Positions 34,604 to 43,088 of a stretch of DNA of 64,000 nt are shown one piece after another. The notes below the pieces were generated by a model. The model was not told where the DNA came from and did not search any database. It was given only the letters and a program-made list of their open reading frames with translations. The first letter of the stretch is position 1. The number at the start of each line of letters is the position of its first letter. Source of the stretch: CBDAPE01 sp965198325 (GTDB taxonomy: Bacteria; Pseudomonadota; Alphaproteobacteria; UBA828; JAPUJA01). Location: contig CBDAPE010000014.1 of the NCBI GenBank assembly GCA_965198325.1, positions 365,313 to 429,312 of the forward strand, in the 5' to 3' direction. The translations under genes and the position numbers were made by a program.

Positions 34604-35056
34604 TCAGATCACGATAATCGCACCACGACCCGTGGCGTCGGCGTAGAAGCTGACCAACCCGCCTTCGACGAACGCGATGTCGTCGCGCAAATCCTCTCGG
34701 ACGATATTTTCGGCTCGCAGACCCATCTCGCAGACCATGAACTTGACGCCGAGCGCAAGGCAGGCGTCCAGCAACTCTTCGAACCGTCCGACCCCGCATT
34801 CACCGAACGCGCAGTCACGTGCGGCGGCGTTTTCGTCGTCGGACGGCAGGGCGTGCCACGCCGGTTCTCCATTAGGGTTTGGGCGCCGTAGCGCGTGCAA
34901 CGCCTTCATGGTGAAGAATAGGGTAGCCGGCCGGTCGACCGAAATCGAGGCAGCCGCCATGGCCAGAGCGTAATGAATTTTCTCATAGCTGCCTGAGAAG
35001 ACGATGATCGACAGCTTGTCGAGGTCGGTGTCAGGCGGTTTCGCAGAGGTCGCCAT
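34604..35056 (-). CDS. DsrE-family protein
   Basis: 150 residues. SIIVFSGSYEKIHYALAMA and PATLFFTMKALHAL match the DsrE/DsrF-like fold. The conserved cysteine is in KFMVCEMGLRA, with another in ARDCAFGECG. DsrE-type proteins carry persulfide sulfur or act in peroxiredoxin-like roles. Its start overlaps the end of moeB by 26 bases, so the two are translated from one message, suggesting a sulfur-transfer partnership. The substrate is unknown. Confidence 0.78.
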   Translation of the reverse strand: MATSAKPPDTDLDKLSIIVFSGSYEKIHYALAMAAASISVDRPATLFFTMKALHALRRPNPNGEPAWHALPSDDENAAARDCAFGECGVGRFEELLDACLALGVKFMVCEMGLRAENIVREDLRDDIAFVEGGLVSFYADATGRGAIIVI

Positions 35057-35858
35057 CGGCCGCCCAGTGAATCGAAAGGTCCGTAATCGTTGGAATTTCG
35101 CCGCAAAGCGGGCAACCGGGATCGCGCCGGACCGAAACGTTCCGAAACGTCGTACTCAGCGCGTCGTAGATCACGAGAGTACCCGACAGGCTGTCGCCGA
35201 TATCGAGCAGTTCCTTGATCACCTCCGTCGCCTGGAGCGAACCCAACGCACCGGCAATGGCGCCCAACACACCGCCTTCCGCGCACGACGGGACCATTCC
35301 AGGGGGCGGCGGTTCACGGAAGATGCAGCGGTAGCAGGGATTGTCACCATCGCGGTACGCCTTAAAGGTGGAAAGTTGGCCGTCGAAGCGCAGGATTGCT
35401 GCCGAGACCAGTGTCTTTCCCGCAATATAGCAGGCATCGTTGATTAGGAACCGGGTCGCGAAATTATCGGTGCCGTCAGCGATGACGTCGTAGCCGGCAA
35501 TTGTGGCCATGACATTATCCGCGTCGATGCGGTTCTTGTGGAGAACGACGGCGACGTCGGGATTGATCTCCGCAATCGCTCGTTTTGCGCTCTCGGTCTT
35601 TGCCCGGCCGACATCCGCGGTGCGATGGATCACCTGGCGCTGTAGGTTCGAGAGGCTCACCGTATCGTCGTCAACGATACCGATCGTGCCAACGCCGGCC
35701 GCCGCGAGGTAATGCAGCAGAGGAGCGCCCAGCCCGCCTGCACCGACAACCAAAACCTTCGAGGCGATCAGCTTCGTCTGACCCGTGCCGCCGATTTCAG
35801 GCAGGATGATGTGGCGCGCATAGCGTTCAAGCTGGCTGTCGCTGAAATTAAATTCCAT
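35031..35858 (-). CDS. moeB: Sulfur-carrier adenylyltransferase MoeB/ThiF (HesA family)
   Basis: 275 residues. VLVVGAGGLGAPLLHYLAAAGVG is the nucleotide loop (glycine-rich at 37-42); SNLQRQVIH and DGTDNFATR follow. The catalytic cysteine is in VPSCAEGGVLG, and the zinc cysteines are CYRC and CPLC. There is no C-terminal rhodanese domain. It activates the C-terminal glycine of MoaD, or possibly ThiS, for thiocarboxylate formation. No moaD or thiS is in the window. It is upstream of the overlapping DsrE-like gene. Confidence 0.9.
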   Translation of the reverse strand: MEFNFSDSQLERYARHIILPEIGGTGQTKLIASKVLVVGAGGLGAPLLHYLAAAGVGTIGIVDDDTVSLSNLQRQVIHRTADVGRAKTESAKRAIAEINPDVAVVLHKNRIDADNVMATIAGYDVIADGTDNFATRFLINDACYIAGKTLVSAAILRFDGQLSTFKAYRDGDNPCYRCIFREPPPPGMVPSCAEGGVLGAIAGALGSLQATEVIKELLDIGDSLSGTLVIYDALSTTFRNVSVRRDPGCPLCGEIPTITDLSIHWAADGDLCETA

Positions 35859-35909
35859 GATCGGGACCCGCCAGGACCGAGACCGTAAAGTGCCCCGGTG
35901 ATCGCGGCG

Positions 35910-36359
35910 TCAGCTCCCAGTTGACCCGAAACCGCCCGCGCCGCGAGTGCTGCCAGGCAACACCGTGCCCGGCTGCCACTCGACGCGACTGACCGGGGCG
36001 ATGACGAGTTGGGCGATCCGCTGACCGCGGACGATATCGTAGGGCTCGCGGCTGTGGTTCATCAAAATGATCTCGATTTCCCCACGAAAATCCGAATCGA
36101 TCGTACCGGGCGCGTTAAGGACCGTGACGCCGCTGCGGAGCGCAATTCCCGAGCGTGGCCGGATCTGGCCCTCATAACCCTCGGGCAGCGCGATACAGAT
36201 GCCGGTAGGAACGGGCGAGCGTCCTCCAGGCACGAGGGTCATCGAGTCCTCGATTGCGGCGCGCAAGTCCATGCCCGCGGCGCCCGGTGTGGCATAATCC
36301 GGCAAGTCGAGATCGGCGCCGTGGCTAAGTTGTTGAATTTGAACGGTAACGTTGGTCAT
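35910..36359 (-). CDS. dut: Deoxyuridine 5'-triphosphate nucleotidohydrolase (dUTPase)
   Basis: 149 residues. The trimeric dUTPase motifs are all visible: PGAAGMDLRA (motif 1), PRSGIALRSG (motif 2), NAPGTIDSDFRGEI (motif 3), RIAQLVIAP (motif 4) and the C-terminal RGAGGFGSTG (motif 5). It hydrolyses dUTP to dUMP. It lies three bases after the coaBC stop, reproducing the common coaBC-dut pair. Confidence 0.96.
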   Translation of the reverse strand: MTNVTVQIQQLSHGADLDLPDYATPGAAGMDLRAAIEDSMTLVPGGRSPVPTGICIALPEGYEGQIRPRSGIALRSGVTVLNAPGTIDSDFRGEIEIILMNHSREPYDIVRGQRIAQLVIAPVSRVEWQPGTVLPGSTRGAGGFGSTGS

Positions 36360-36362
36360 CGA

Positions 36363-37601
36363 TTATCCCTCTCCGGCGATCGACAACGCATCGGCGATAC
36401 GTTCTGAAAGCCGTTCGGCCACCTCGATCTTGGTCAACGGCGGCCAGTCTTCGATTTGCGGCGCTCCGCCATCGGCCGCAATCAGATGGACCCGGTTTGT
36501 CTCGCCGCCGAAGGTACCGGACTCAGGCGAGACATCGTTCGCGACAATCCAGTCACAGCCCTTTTCGGCCAACTTGCGCGTCGCGTTCTCGACAAGGCGT
36601 TCGGTTTCCGCGGCAAAGCCGACGACGAGGCGGGGCCGGGACATGCTCCTCCTGCTAAGCGTAGCAAGAATATCGGGGTTTTCCACAAGTTCCAGACGAG
36701 GCAGACGATTTGCGCCCTCGGTTGGCGCACCTTTCTTTAGCTTCCGGTCGCTGGTCTCGCGGACACGCCAGTCCGCGACGGCCGCGGCGCAGATCGCGAT
36801 ATCGACGGGCAACGCAGCATTGCAGGCAGCCAGCATCTCCCGGGCGGATTCGACGTGAACAACCTCCACACCCTCGGGATCGGACTCGATCGTAGGTCCG
36901 GCAACCAGGGTGACACCGGCGCCGAGCTGGGCGCAGGCGGCAGCGATCGCGTGGCCCTGCTTGCCCGAAGACCGATTTGCGATGAAGCGAACGGGGTCGA
37001 TTGGTTCGATCGTCGGCCCACTCGTGACCAATGCTCGTCGACCGGTCAGCCTGCCGGGCCGGGCAAAATGGTTTTCGATGGCGGCGAGAATATCCATGGG
37101 CTCGGCCATTCGGCCCGGTCCAACCTCGCCCTCGGCAAGCGAACCGCTTGCCGGACCGATCCGCATCACGCCGTTGGCCTCGAGGCGCGTGACGTTGCGC
37201 TGGGTCGCGGCGCTTTCCCACATCCGGCTGTTCATCGCCGGTGCGATCAAGACCGGCTTATCGGTCGCAAGCAGGACGGTTGTTGCCAGATCGTCGGCAA
37301 TGCCATTGGCGAATTTTGCGAGGATGTCCGCGCTGGCCGGTGCGATGACGACGAGATCGGCCTCGCGGCCTAGGCGCAGGTGACCCATCTCGCGTTCCTC
37401 AGTTAGCGAGAACAGATCTGTATAGCAGGTCTCGTGGGCGATCGCCGAAGCCGAGAGGGGCGTAATGAATCGGGCGCCGCCGGCGGTCAGGATTGTACGC
37501 ACGCGTATGCGGCGCTCCCGCAGCCGACGGATCAACTCGAGGCTCTTGTAAGCCGCGATGCCGCCGGAAATGATGAGAAGGGCACGTCGGCCGTTCAGCA
37601 A
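36363..37601 (-). CDS. coaBC: Bifunctional phosphopantothenoylcysteine decarboxylase/synthetase
   Basis: 412 residues. The N-terminal CoaC flavoprotein domain (about 1-180) has SGGIAAYKSLELIRRL, ASADILAKFANGIADDL and APAMNSRMWE with the flavin-contacting PAMN motif. The C-terminal CoaB domain (about 190-400) includes TSGPTIEPIDPVRFIANRSSG and CAAAVADWR. It performs two successive steps of coenzyme A synthesis from 4'-phosphopantothenate. It is part of the minus-strand run ubiE-ubiB-coaBC-dut. Confidence 0.96.
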   Translation of the reverse strand: MLNGRRALLIISGGIAAYKSLELIRRLRERRIRVRTILTAGGARFITPLSASAIAHETCYTDLFSLTEEREMGHLRLGREADLVVIAPASADILAKFANGIADDLATTVLLATDKPVLIAPAMNSRMWESAATQRNVTRLEANGVMRIGPASGSLAEGEVGPGRMAEPMDILAAIENHFARPGRLTGRRALVTSGPTIEPIDPVRFIANRSSGKQGHAIAAACAQLGAGVTLVAGPTIESDPEGVEVVHVESAREMLAACNAALPVDIAICAAAVADWRVRETSDRKLKKGAPTEGANRLPRLELVENPDILATLSRRSMSRPRLVVGFAAETERLVENATRKLAEKGCDWIVANDVSPESGTFGGETNRVHLIAADGGAPQIEDWPPLTKIEVAERLSERIADALSIAGEG

Positions 37602-37694
37602 GGATCACCGTCCCCAAGCCGATTTTTGTTGTAAATCCGTAGGTTAATGTAGGGCTGGCGGCGCAGGCTGGCAAGAGTGGCGTTTTTCAGGGGG

Positions 37695-39233
37695 TTATAG
37701 GCTTACCGCAAGGAGCGCCGCCAGCAAGCCGGCGATAATCCACAGGGCAATGGCGATCTCCCAGGGCCGGTTCCGTCGACGGGCGAGGTCCCGGACGGTT
37801 TCGGGATCCAGTTTTACGCCCTCCACCGCGAATTTTCGGAGTGTTTCGTCCGCATGCTCGATCAGCCTGGGGATGCGACGGAGCGCCCGAAGCATCTCTC
37901 CTGCCACCTCCCGCGTGCGTGCCTCGGGCCCGAGATTTTCTCGCATCCAGTCTTCGATAAGGGGTTGGGCAAGCTCCCACATATTCTCGTCCGGCGTGAG
38001 CGTCCGGCCGATTCCCTCGGCAATTAGCATCGTCTTTTGCAGTAGCAACAGTTGCGGCTGGGTCTCCATTTCGAAGGTTTCGGTGATCTGAAACAGCTGA
38101 GCGAGTAATTGAGCGATCGAGATTTCTCCGAGTGGGCGGCCGAGGATCGGCTCGCCGATCGACCGGCAGGCCTGAACGAAGGCGTCCTTCGACTTGCAGG
38201 CCGGGACATAACCGGCCTCGAAATGGACTTCTGCGACCCGTTCGTAGTCGCCCGTCAGGAATCCGAGCAGCATTTCGGCGAGATAGCGTCTGGTGTCCGC
38301 ATCGAGCCGGCCCATGATTCCGAAGTCGACCGCGACAATTGCACCGTCCGAATTGACGAAGAGGTTGCCCGGATGGAGATCTGCGTGAAAAAACCCGTCG
38401 CGGAAGACTTGATTAAAAATAACGCGCGCCGCGATACCGGCGACGGCTGCAGGCTCGAGGCCCGCCTCTATCAACCCATCACGGTCGTCAATTCGGATGC
38501 CCGCGATCCGCTCGAGGGTCAACACCCGACGCGCGGTTCGTTGCCAGTCGACCGCAGGGACCTGAAATTCCGGCTCGCGGGAAAAATTGATCCGCAGTTC
38601 CGAGGCGGCAGCGGCTTCGAACCGCAAATCCATCTCGACAGCAACTGTATCTGCGATCGTACGGACAACCTCGACGGGCTTGAGCCGGCGCCAGGCCGGT
38701 AGCGATCGCTCCGCCAGGTCGGCCACCCAGTAAAACAGATCGAGATCCCGGGCGAAGGCGTCCTCTATTCCGGGACGCAAGACTTTGACGGCAACCTCAT
38801 CGCCCTCCGTCGTGAAGGCGAAGTGGACCTGCGCAATTGACGCCGCCGCGACAGGCTCGTCGTCGAACCGGACAAACAGTTCGCTGATCGGACGTCCTAG
38901 TTCCGCCTCGACGATGGCCCTTGCCACCGCACCGGAAAACGGCGGCAAACGATCCTGAAGCTCCGAAAGATCGCGCGCGACCGCCTCGCCCATCAGGTCG
39001 GAGCGAGTCGCCAGAGTTTGCCCCAATTTGATAAAACTGGGACCGAGCCGCTGCAGAGCCTGAGCGAGTCGCTGACCGCGCCGGCCCAGACCCCGGCGCC
39101 TAGGCGCCAGGCGTGCGACGAATGTTACGCCCGGTACAGCGTGGGTCATCTCGAGCAAGAACAGGGCGTCGTAACGCGCCAGAATCCAAGCAATCCGGAG
39201 CAACCGCCATATATTGCGCACGGCCCGGCGCAT
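37695..39233 (-). CDS. ubiB: Ubiquinone biosynthesis ATPase/kinase-like protein UbiB
   Basis: 512 residues from ATG 39233, which gives normal length; the open frame continues upstream into ubiE. The kinase-like motifs are GPSFIKLGQTLATRSDLM (KxGQ motif), AAASIAQVHFA (Ala-rich loop), FHADLHPGNLF and VAVDFGIMGRLD. Hydrophobic C-terminal segments (IAIALWIIAGLLAALLA) give membrane anchoring. It supports coenzyme Q synthesis, probably by ATP-dependent extraction of Q precursors. It is preceded by ubiE with seven bases between. Confidence 0.95.
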   Translation of the reverse strand: MRRAVRNIWRLLRIAWILARYDALFLLEMTHAVPGVTFVARLAPRRRGLGRRGQRLAQALQRLGPSFIKLGQTLATRSDLMGEAVARDLSELQDRLPPFSGAVARAIVEAELGRPISELFVRFDDEPVAAASIAQVHFAFTTEGDEVAVKVLRPGIEDAFARDLDLFYWVADLAERSLPAWRRLKPVEVVRTIADTVAVEMDLRFEAAAASELRINFSREPEFQVPAVDWQRTARRVLTLERIAGIRIDDRDGLIEAGLEPAAVAGIAARVIFNQVFRDGFFHADLHPGNLFVNSDGAIVAVDFGIMGRLDADTRRYLAEMLLGFLTGDYERVAEVHFEAGYVPACKSKDAFVQACRSIGEPILGRPLGEISIAQLLAQLFQITETFEMETQPQLLLLQKTMLIAEGIGRTLTPDENMWELAQPLIEDWMRENLGPEARTREVAGEMLRALRRIPRLIEHADETLRKFAVEGVKLDPETVRDLARRRNRPWEIAIALWIIAGLLAALLAVSL

Positions 39234-39240
39234 GGTTTTC

Positions 39241-40023
39241 TCAGATGCGCCAGGCCGAATGCAGCGCCGCGATGCCACCGGACAGGCGGCGGATCTTGAC
39301 CTGGGAAAGGCCGGCATCGGCGATTATGGCAGCGAACCGATCGGGCTCGGGAAACCGGCGGATACTCTCGGCGAGATATTCGTAGGACTCCCTGTCTCGC
39401 TGCACCATAGCGCCGAGCCATGGCAGCACGCGGAAAGAATAACGCTCATATAATGGCGCTAGCAGGGGGTGAACCTCGGGGCAGAATTCAAGGCATAGGA
39501 AACGTCCGCCCGGCTTGAGGATTCGGCGAGCCTCGCTCAATGTTCGGTCGATGTGGGTCACGTTTCGAATTCCGAAGGCCATGGTGATCGCGTCAGCCGA
39601 CCCATCTCGCAGAGGCAGGTTTTCGGCATCACCGCAAATCCAGTCAATTCCCGTCACGATGCCCCGGTCCCATGCCCGCGTTCGACCGATCTCGATCATT
39701 TCGAGACTGAGGTCGCAGACGGTGATTCGTCCCGGTCCAGCAGCACCGATTCGATCGAGAATCCGAAACGCGATATCGCCGGTGCCGCCCGCCAGATCGA
39801 TCAGTTCGAGCCCCGGTCGCGGCGCAAGCCAGTCGATCATCGCGTTCTTCCATAGACGGTGAATCCCGCCGCTCATCAAATCGTTCATCAAGTCGTAGCG
39901 GCCTGCGACGCCGTCGAACAGGGCGCGCACGAGTGCCGGTTTCTCGCTTTCCGGCACGACCCGAAAGCCGAAATCCGTCGGTTTTCGCGCCTGGTCCTTC
40001 ATTTCCGCCGCTTTGGATACCAT
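39241..40023 (-). CDS. ubiE: Demethylmenaquinone/ubiquinone methyltransferase UbiE
   Basis: 260 residues from ATG 40023; an ATG at 40002 and an upstream GTG are alternatives. Family signatures are FDGVAGRYDLMNDLMSGGIHRLWK, LDLAGGTGDIAFRIL-type SAM motif (here LIDLAGGTGDIAF), ITMAFGIRNVTHID and EFCPEV. It performs the C-methylation step in ubiquinone and/or menaquinone synthesis. It heads the minus-strand unit and is divergent from mutM, with only 50 bases between the two starts. Confidence 0.95.
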   Translation of the reverse strand: MVSKAAEMKDQARKPTDFGFRVVPESEKPALVRALFDGVAGRYDLMNDLMSGGIHRLWKNAMIDWLAPRPGLELIDLAGGTGDIAFRILDRIGAAGPGRITVCDLSLEMIEIGRTRAWDRGIVTGIDWICGDAENLPLRDGSADAITMAFGIRNVTHIDRTLSEARRILKPGGRFLCLEFCPEVHPLLAPLYERYSFRVLPWLGAMVQRDRESYEYLAESIRRFPEPDRFAAIIADAGLSQVKIRRLSGGIAALHSAWRI

Positions 40024-40073
40024 GGCGACGCAACCATAGCGCACGCCCGCTGGGCAGGCTACCTTACGCCGCC

Positions 40074-40904
40074 ATGCCCGAATTGCCGGAAGTTGAGACT
40101 GTGTGCCGCGGGCTCGCCCGGCGGCTGGAAGGACGCTTAATCGAGCGGGTTACGCTGCGCCGGCCGGATCTGCGGATTCCAATTCCCGAGGGTTTCGTAG
40201 ATACGGTCGAGGGTCGGCGAGTCACGCGGGTTGATCGTCGGGCAAAGTACATCCTGGCCCATCTCGACAATGGAACGGTCGTAATCCTCCATCTGGGCAT
40301 GTCGGGCCGGCTGACTATTACGGATGGCCCGACCAACCAAGTCGACCTTCACGATCACGCCGTCTTTGAGGCGGATGACGGAACGACGGTCACGTTTAAC
40401 GATCATCGGCGCTTTGGCCTCTTGACGCTATGTCCTGAGGCGAAGCTGAGCAAGCATTCGCTATTTCACCATCTTGGGCCTGACCCGCTGGATCCCGGGT
40501 TCGACGGATCGGAGTTGGGCCGGCGGCTCAAGGGTAAACGCACGCCGATTAAAGCCGCTTTGCTCGATCAGAGGGTTATGGTGGGGATCGGCAATATCTA
40601 TGCCTGTGAGGCGTTGTTTCGTGCTCGCCTGTCGCCCCGTCGACGGGCCTATACGGTTCAGCGTGGCCGTGCCGAGCGGCTTGCGCGGGCGATCCACGAG
40701 GTACTCGATGAGGCCATAGCGGCGGGTGGGTCCAGTCTGCGTGATTACGTTCAAGCCTCAGGCGAGTTGGGTTATTTCCAGCATCGGTTTTCTGTCTACG
40801 ACCGTGAAGGTCGGTCCTGTCCAAATTGCGGTGGTACTAACACCATCCGGCGGATCGTCCAGGCGAACCGCTCGACATTTTTCTGCCCGCGGTGTCAGCG
40901 CTGA
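40074..40904 (+). CDS. mutM: Formamidopyrimidine-DNA glycosylase (Fpg/MutM)
   Basis: 276 residues from ATG 40074, so that the mature protein begins PELPEVET as required for the catalytic N-terminal proline and Glu. The H2TH domain includes QRVMVGIGNIYACEALFRA. The C-terminal zinc finger is CPNCGGTN...FFCPRC. It removes 8-oxoguanine and other oxidized purines. Divergence from ubiE is a common alphaproteobacterial arrangement. Confidence 0.97.
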   Translation: MPELPEVETVCRGLARRLEGRLIERVTLRRPDLRIPIPEGFVDTVEGRRVTRVDRRAKYILAHLDNGTVVILHLGMSGRLTITDGPTNQVDLHDHAVFEADDGTTVTFNDHRRFGLLTLCPEAKLSKHSLFHHLGPDPLDPGFDGSELGRRLKGKRTPIKAALLDQRVMVGIGNIYACEALFRARLSPRRRAYTVQRGRAERLARAIHEVLDEAIAAGGSSLRDYVQASGELGYFQHRFSVYDREGRSCPNCGGTNTIRRIVQANRSTFFCPRCQR

Positions 40905-40936
40905 TGCCGGCGCGGAGTTGTGCTAGGGTCCGGCCG

Positions 40937-41308
40937 ATGACCAGTCGCCCCCTGATCGTTGCGCTGTTCGGCTTGGCAATGATGGCGCTGCTTGGATTGT
41001 CCGCGGCAAGCCAAACTCGGTTCCTCTCCGGAGCCGAGGATCTACCCCTGATGGTCGGGCTCGAAGAAACCGCAGACGATGCTCTCGTGTTTGATACTCC
41101 CGGAGGCCGTCTGATCGAAGCGAGTGCAACGGGAACGCTCAACGCAGCGCAAGTCACGGCCTTCTACGCGGAAACCCTGCCGCAACTGGGATGGCACGCT
41201 CTGGAGGAAAACGGCTTCGCGCGAGACGGCGAATTACTGCGCATCGAACTAACCGAGCGGGATGGGGCCCTTAAAGTCCGTTTCACGATAACGCCGGAGC
41301 CATTCTAA
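40937..41308 (+). CDS. Conserved small exported or membrane-anchored protein, function unknown
   Basis: 123 residues from ATG 40937. One N-terminal hydrophobic segment (LIVALFGLAMMALLGLSAA) suggests a signal peptide or anchor. The remainder is a small alpha/beta domain with QVTAFYAETLPQLGWHALEE and ELLRIELTER, a pattern of proteins exported to the periplasm whose fold I cannot name. It lies between mutM (33 bases) and the enoyl-CoA hydratase gene (44 bases), and I recall similar small genes at this spot in relatives. Function is not assigned. Confidence 0.6.
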   Translation: MTSRPLIVALFGLAMMALLGLSAASQTRFLSGAEDLPLMVGLEETADDALVFDTPGGRLIEASATGTLNAAQVTAFYAETLPQLGWHALEENGFARDGELLRIELTERDGALKVRFTITPEPF

Positions 41309-41351
41309 GCGGCCCGTCAGCCAACAAAGATATCCAAGAGGAGATCACGGC

Positions 41352-42122
41352 ATGGACTATGACTTCATCACGGCTGAAAAGATCGATTCGATCGGGCTGA
41401 TCCGGCTCAACCGGCCGCCGGTCAACGCACTCTCGTCGCTATTGGTCGCGGAACTTAACCAAGCGCTCGAACTGTTCGAGGACGACAGCGATGTCGGCTG
41501 TCTCGTGGTGACTGGGAGTGAGAAGATCTTTTCGGGTGGCGCGGATATCAAGGAGATGCAGCCGAAAAACTACATCGACGCCTGTATGGGCGACTTCATC
41601 GGGCCTTGGGAACGGATTACCCGGATGAAGAAGCCGGTAATCGCCGCCGTGGCAGGTGGGGCATTCGGCGGCGGCTGCGAGATCGCCATGATGTGCGACT
41701 TCATCCTGGCGGCACCGAATGCCAAATTCGGACAGCCGGAGATTACGATCGGCACGATCCCGGGCTCTGGCGGCACCCAGCGCCTGCCGCGTGCAGTGGG
41801 CAAGGCCAAGGCCATGGAGATGTGCCTTACCGGTCGGGTCATGGATGCCGAAGAGGCCGAACGCGCCGGCCTGGTCAGCCGGATCGTACCCGCCGAAGAT
41901 CTCGTCGACGAAGCGGTCAAGGTCGCCGGCCGCATCGCGTCGCTCTCCGCACCTGCGATCGCGAAGGCCAAGGCGGCGATCAACCGCGCTTACGAGACGA
42001 CGCTTGCCGAAGGTGTCCGGTTTGAGCGGGAAAGCTTTTACGCAACATTCGCCCAGGCCGATCGGCAAGAGGGAATGAACGCGTTCATCGAAAAACGCAC
42101 GCCGGAATTCAAGAACGAGTAG
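41352..42122 (+). CDS. Enoyl-CoA hydratase
   Basis: 256 residues of the crotonase fold. The oxyanion-hole segments are EKIFSGGADIKEM and AGGAFGGGCEIAMMCD; the catalytic glutamates fall in GQPEITIGTIPGSGGTQR. It hydrates trans-2-enoyl-CoA in fatty-acid beta-oxidation. The position just upstream of rpsT and dnaA is shared by many alphaproteobacteria. AAGAGGAGATC precedes the ATG and is a good ribosome site. Confidence 0.93.
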   Translation: MDYDFITAEKIDSIGLIRLNRPPVNALSSLLVAELNQALELFEDDSDVGCLVVTGSEKIFSGGADIKEMQPKNYIDACMGDFIGPWERITRMKKPVIAAVAGGAFGGGCEIAMMCDFILAAPNAKFGQPEITIGTIPGSGGTQRLPRAVGKAKAMEMCLTGRVMDAEEAERAGLVSRIVPAEDLVDEAVKVAGRIASLSAPAIAKAKAAINRAYETTLAEGVRFERESFYATFAQADRQEGMNAFIEKRTPEFKNE

Positions 42123-42281
42123 CAGACCATAGGCACCCGGCATCGGGCGATCGCAAAGCCTTGATCCATCAGGGTTTGCGGCGGCTCGTTCGCGGTTGAC
42201 GCGGATCGGAGCGGGGGCTATAAACGCGCCTTCCGCAAGTCGCGCGCTGCGCGGCGGCGTCCAGCTCGCCAGAGGACATTC

Positions 42282-42545
42282 ATGGCCAATATCCGCTCGG
42301 CAAAGAAACGGATTCGCCAAATCGCCAAACGGACCGCAGCCAACCGAGCGCGGACAAGTCGAATCCGCACTTACACTAAACGGGTCGAGGTGGCGATCGC
42401 ATCAGGCGATAAGGCCGCAGCGGAAACCGCGCTTCGCGAGGTTCAGCCGGAACTCATGCGAGGCGTTACCAAAGGCGTCTTGCATCGCAATACCGCGTCC
42501 CGAAAAATGTCACGGCTCACCAAGAGTGTTAAGGCCCTGGGTTAA
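42282..42545 (+). CDS. rpsT: 30S ribosomal protein S20
   Basis: 87 residues: MANIRSAKKRIRQIAKRTA at the start, KGVLHRNTASRKMSRLTKSV at the end, all canonical S20. It binds 16S rRNA early in 30S assembly. GAGGACATTC gives the ribosome site. The 159 bases upstream contain the likely promoter but no feature I can define precisely. Confidence 0.97.
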   Translation: MANIRSAKKRIRQIAKRTAANRARTSRIRTYTKRVEVAIASGDKAAAETALREVQPELMRGVTKGVLHRNTASRKMSRLTKSVKALG

Positions 42546-43088
42546 GTATCCAATTCGCTGCCGCCCCCGCGGCACCACTCAAATTTCTAACGATTCCAAT
42601 TTGTCGAGACGACCGTATGGCAGTCTGTCGGACGCCGATGTAATGGAATTGGCAAGAAAATGCGACGTTCCGCTTTCGGACCCGTTGTCTCATCCGATGC
42701 CTAGGATTACTCTCAAAATACCGGCTTCGAGGCGCCACATCCGAGGCCGGCATCAAGGTGACGAGACGACGTTTTCTTTCCGTTGACGACGCCCAATCGG
42801 GTCTAATCGGTTGCTGTCGGCTCGACAAATACGAGAATTACAGGGGAAAACGGTTCAACCGGCTAAACAAATATTTATCCATAACCGGTTGGAACAATTC
42901 AAATTCTATCTTCTAGAGGGGCAATCTGCGCAGATGGAGTCAAACTCCTTGAGAATCGATGCGCGTGATTGCTCACTGCGGTGCAGGGGTATGGTGAGGC
43001 TCATGTCTGTCAGGATCGCCCAGACTCCAAGCCGTCCGAGGACTGAAAACCGCACCCTGTCGATGGATGCGCGACGGGCAGGGAATCC
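42546..43088. other. Gene-free region between rpsT and dnaA (regulatory)
   Basis: 543 bases with no convincing coding frame. It holds an inverted repeat around a DnaA-box-like sequence (42853-42895), a nine-pair imperfect hairpin (CCGGCTTCG 42721-42729 with CGAGGCCGG 42742-42750, no T-run), and four GANTC sites at 42937, 42953, 43023 and 43083, the last abutting the dnaA start codon, plus one more at 42592. It must contain the dnaA promoter. I do not see the cluster of DnaA boxes expected of an origin. Confidence 0.6.
42853..42895. repeat. Inverted repeat flanking a DnaA-box-like sequence
   Basis: GTTCAACCGG (42853-42862) pairs with CCGGTTGGAAC (42885-42895) with one bulged base. The 22-base AT-rich loop contains TTATCCATA (42875-42883), one mismatch from the DnaA box TTATCCACA. 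It could be a DnaA autoregulation site; only one such box is present. Confidence 0.4.

Noticed and set aside
42546..43088. Chromosomal origin of replication
   Set aside because: Only one near-consensus DnaA box and no array of boxes or 13-mer-like repeats; proximity to dnaA is not sufficient in alphaproteobacteria.
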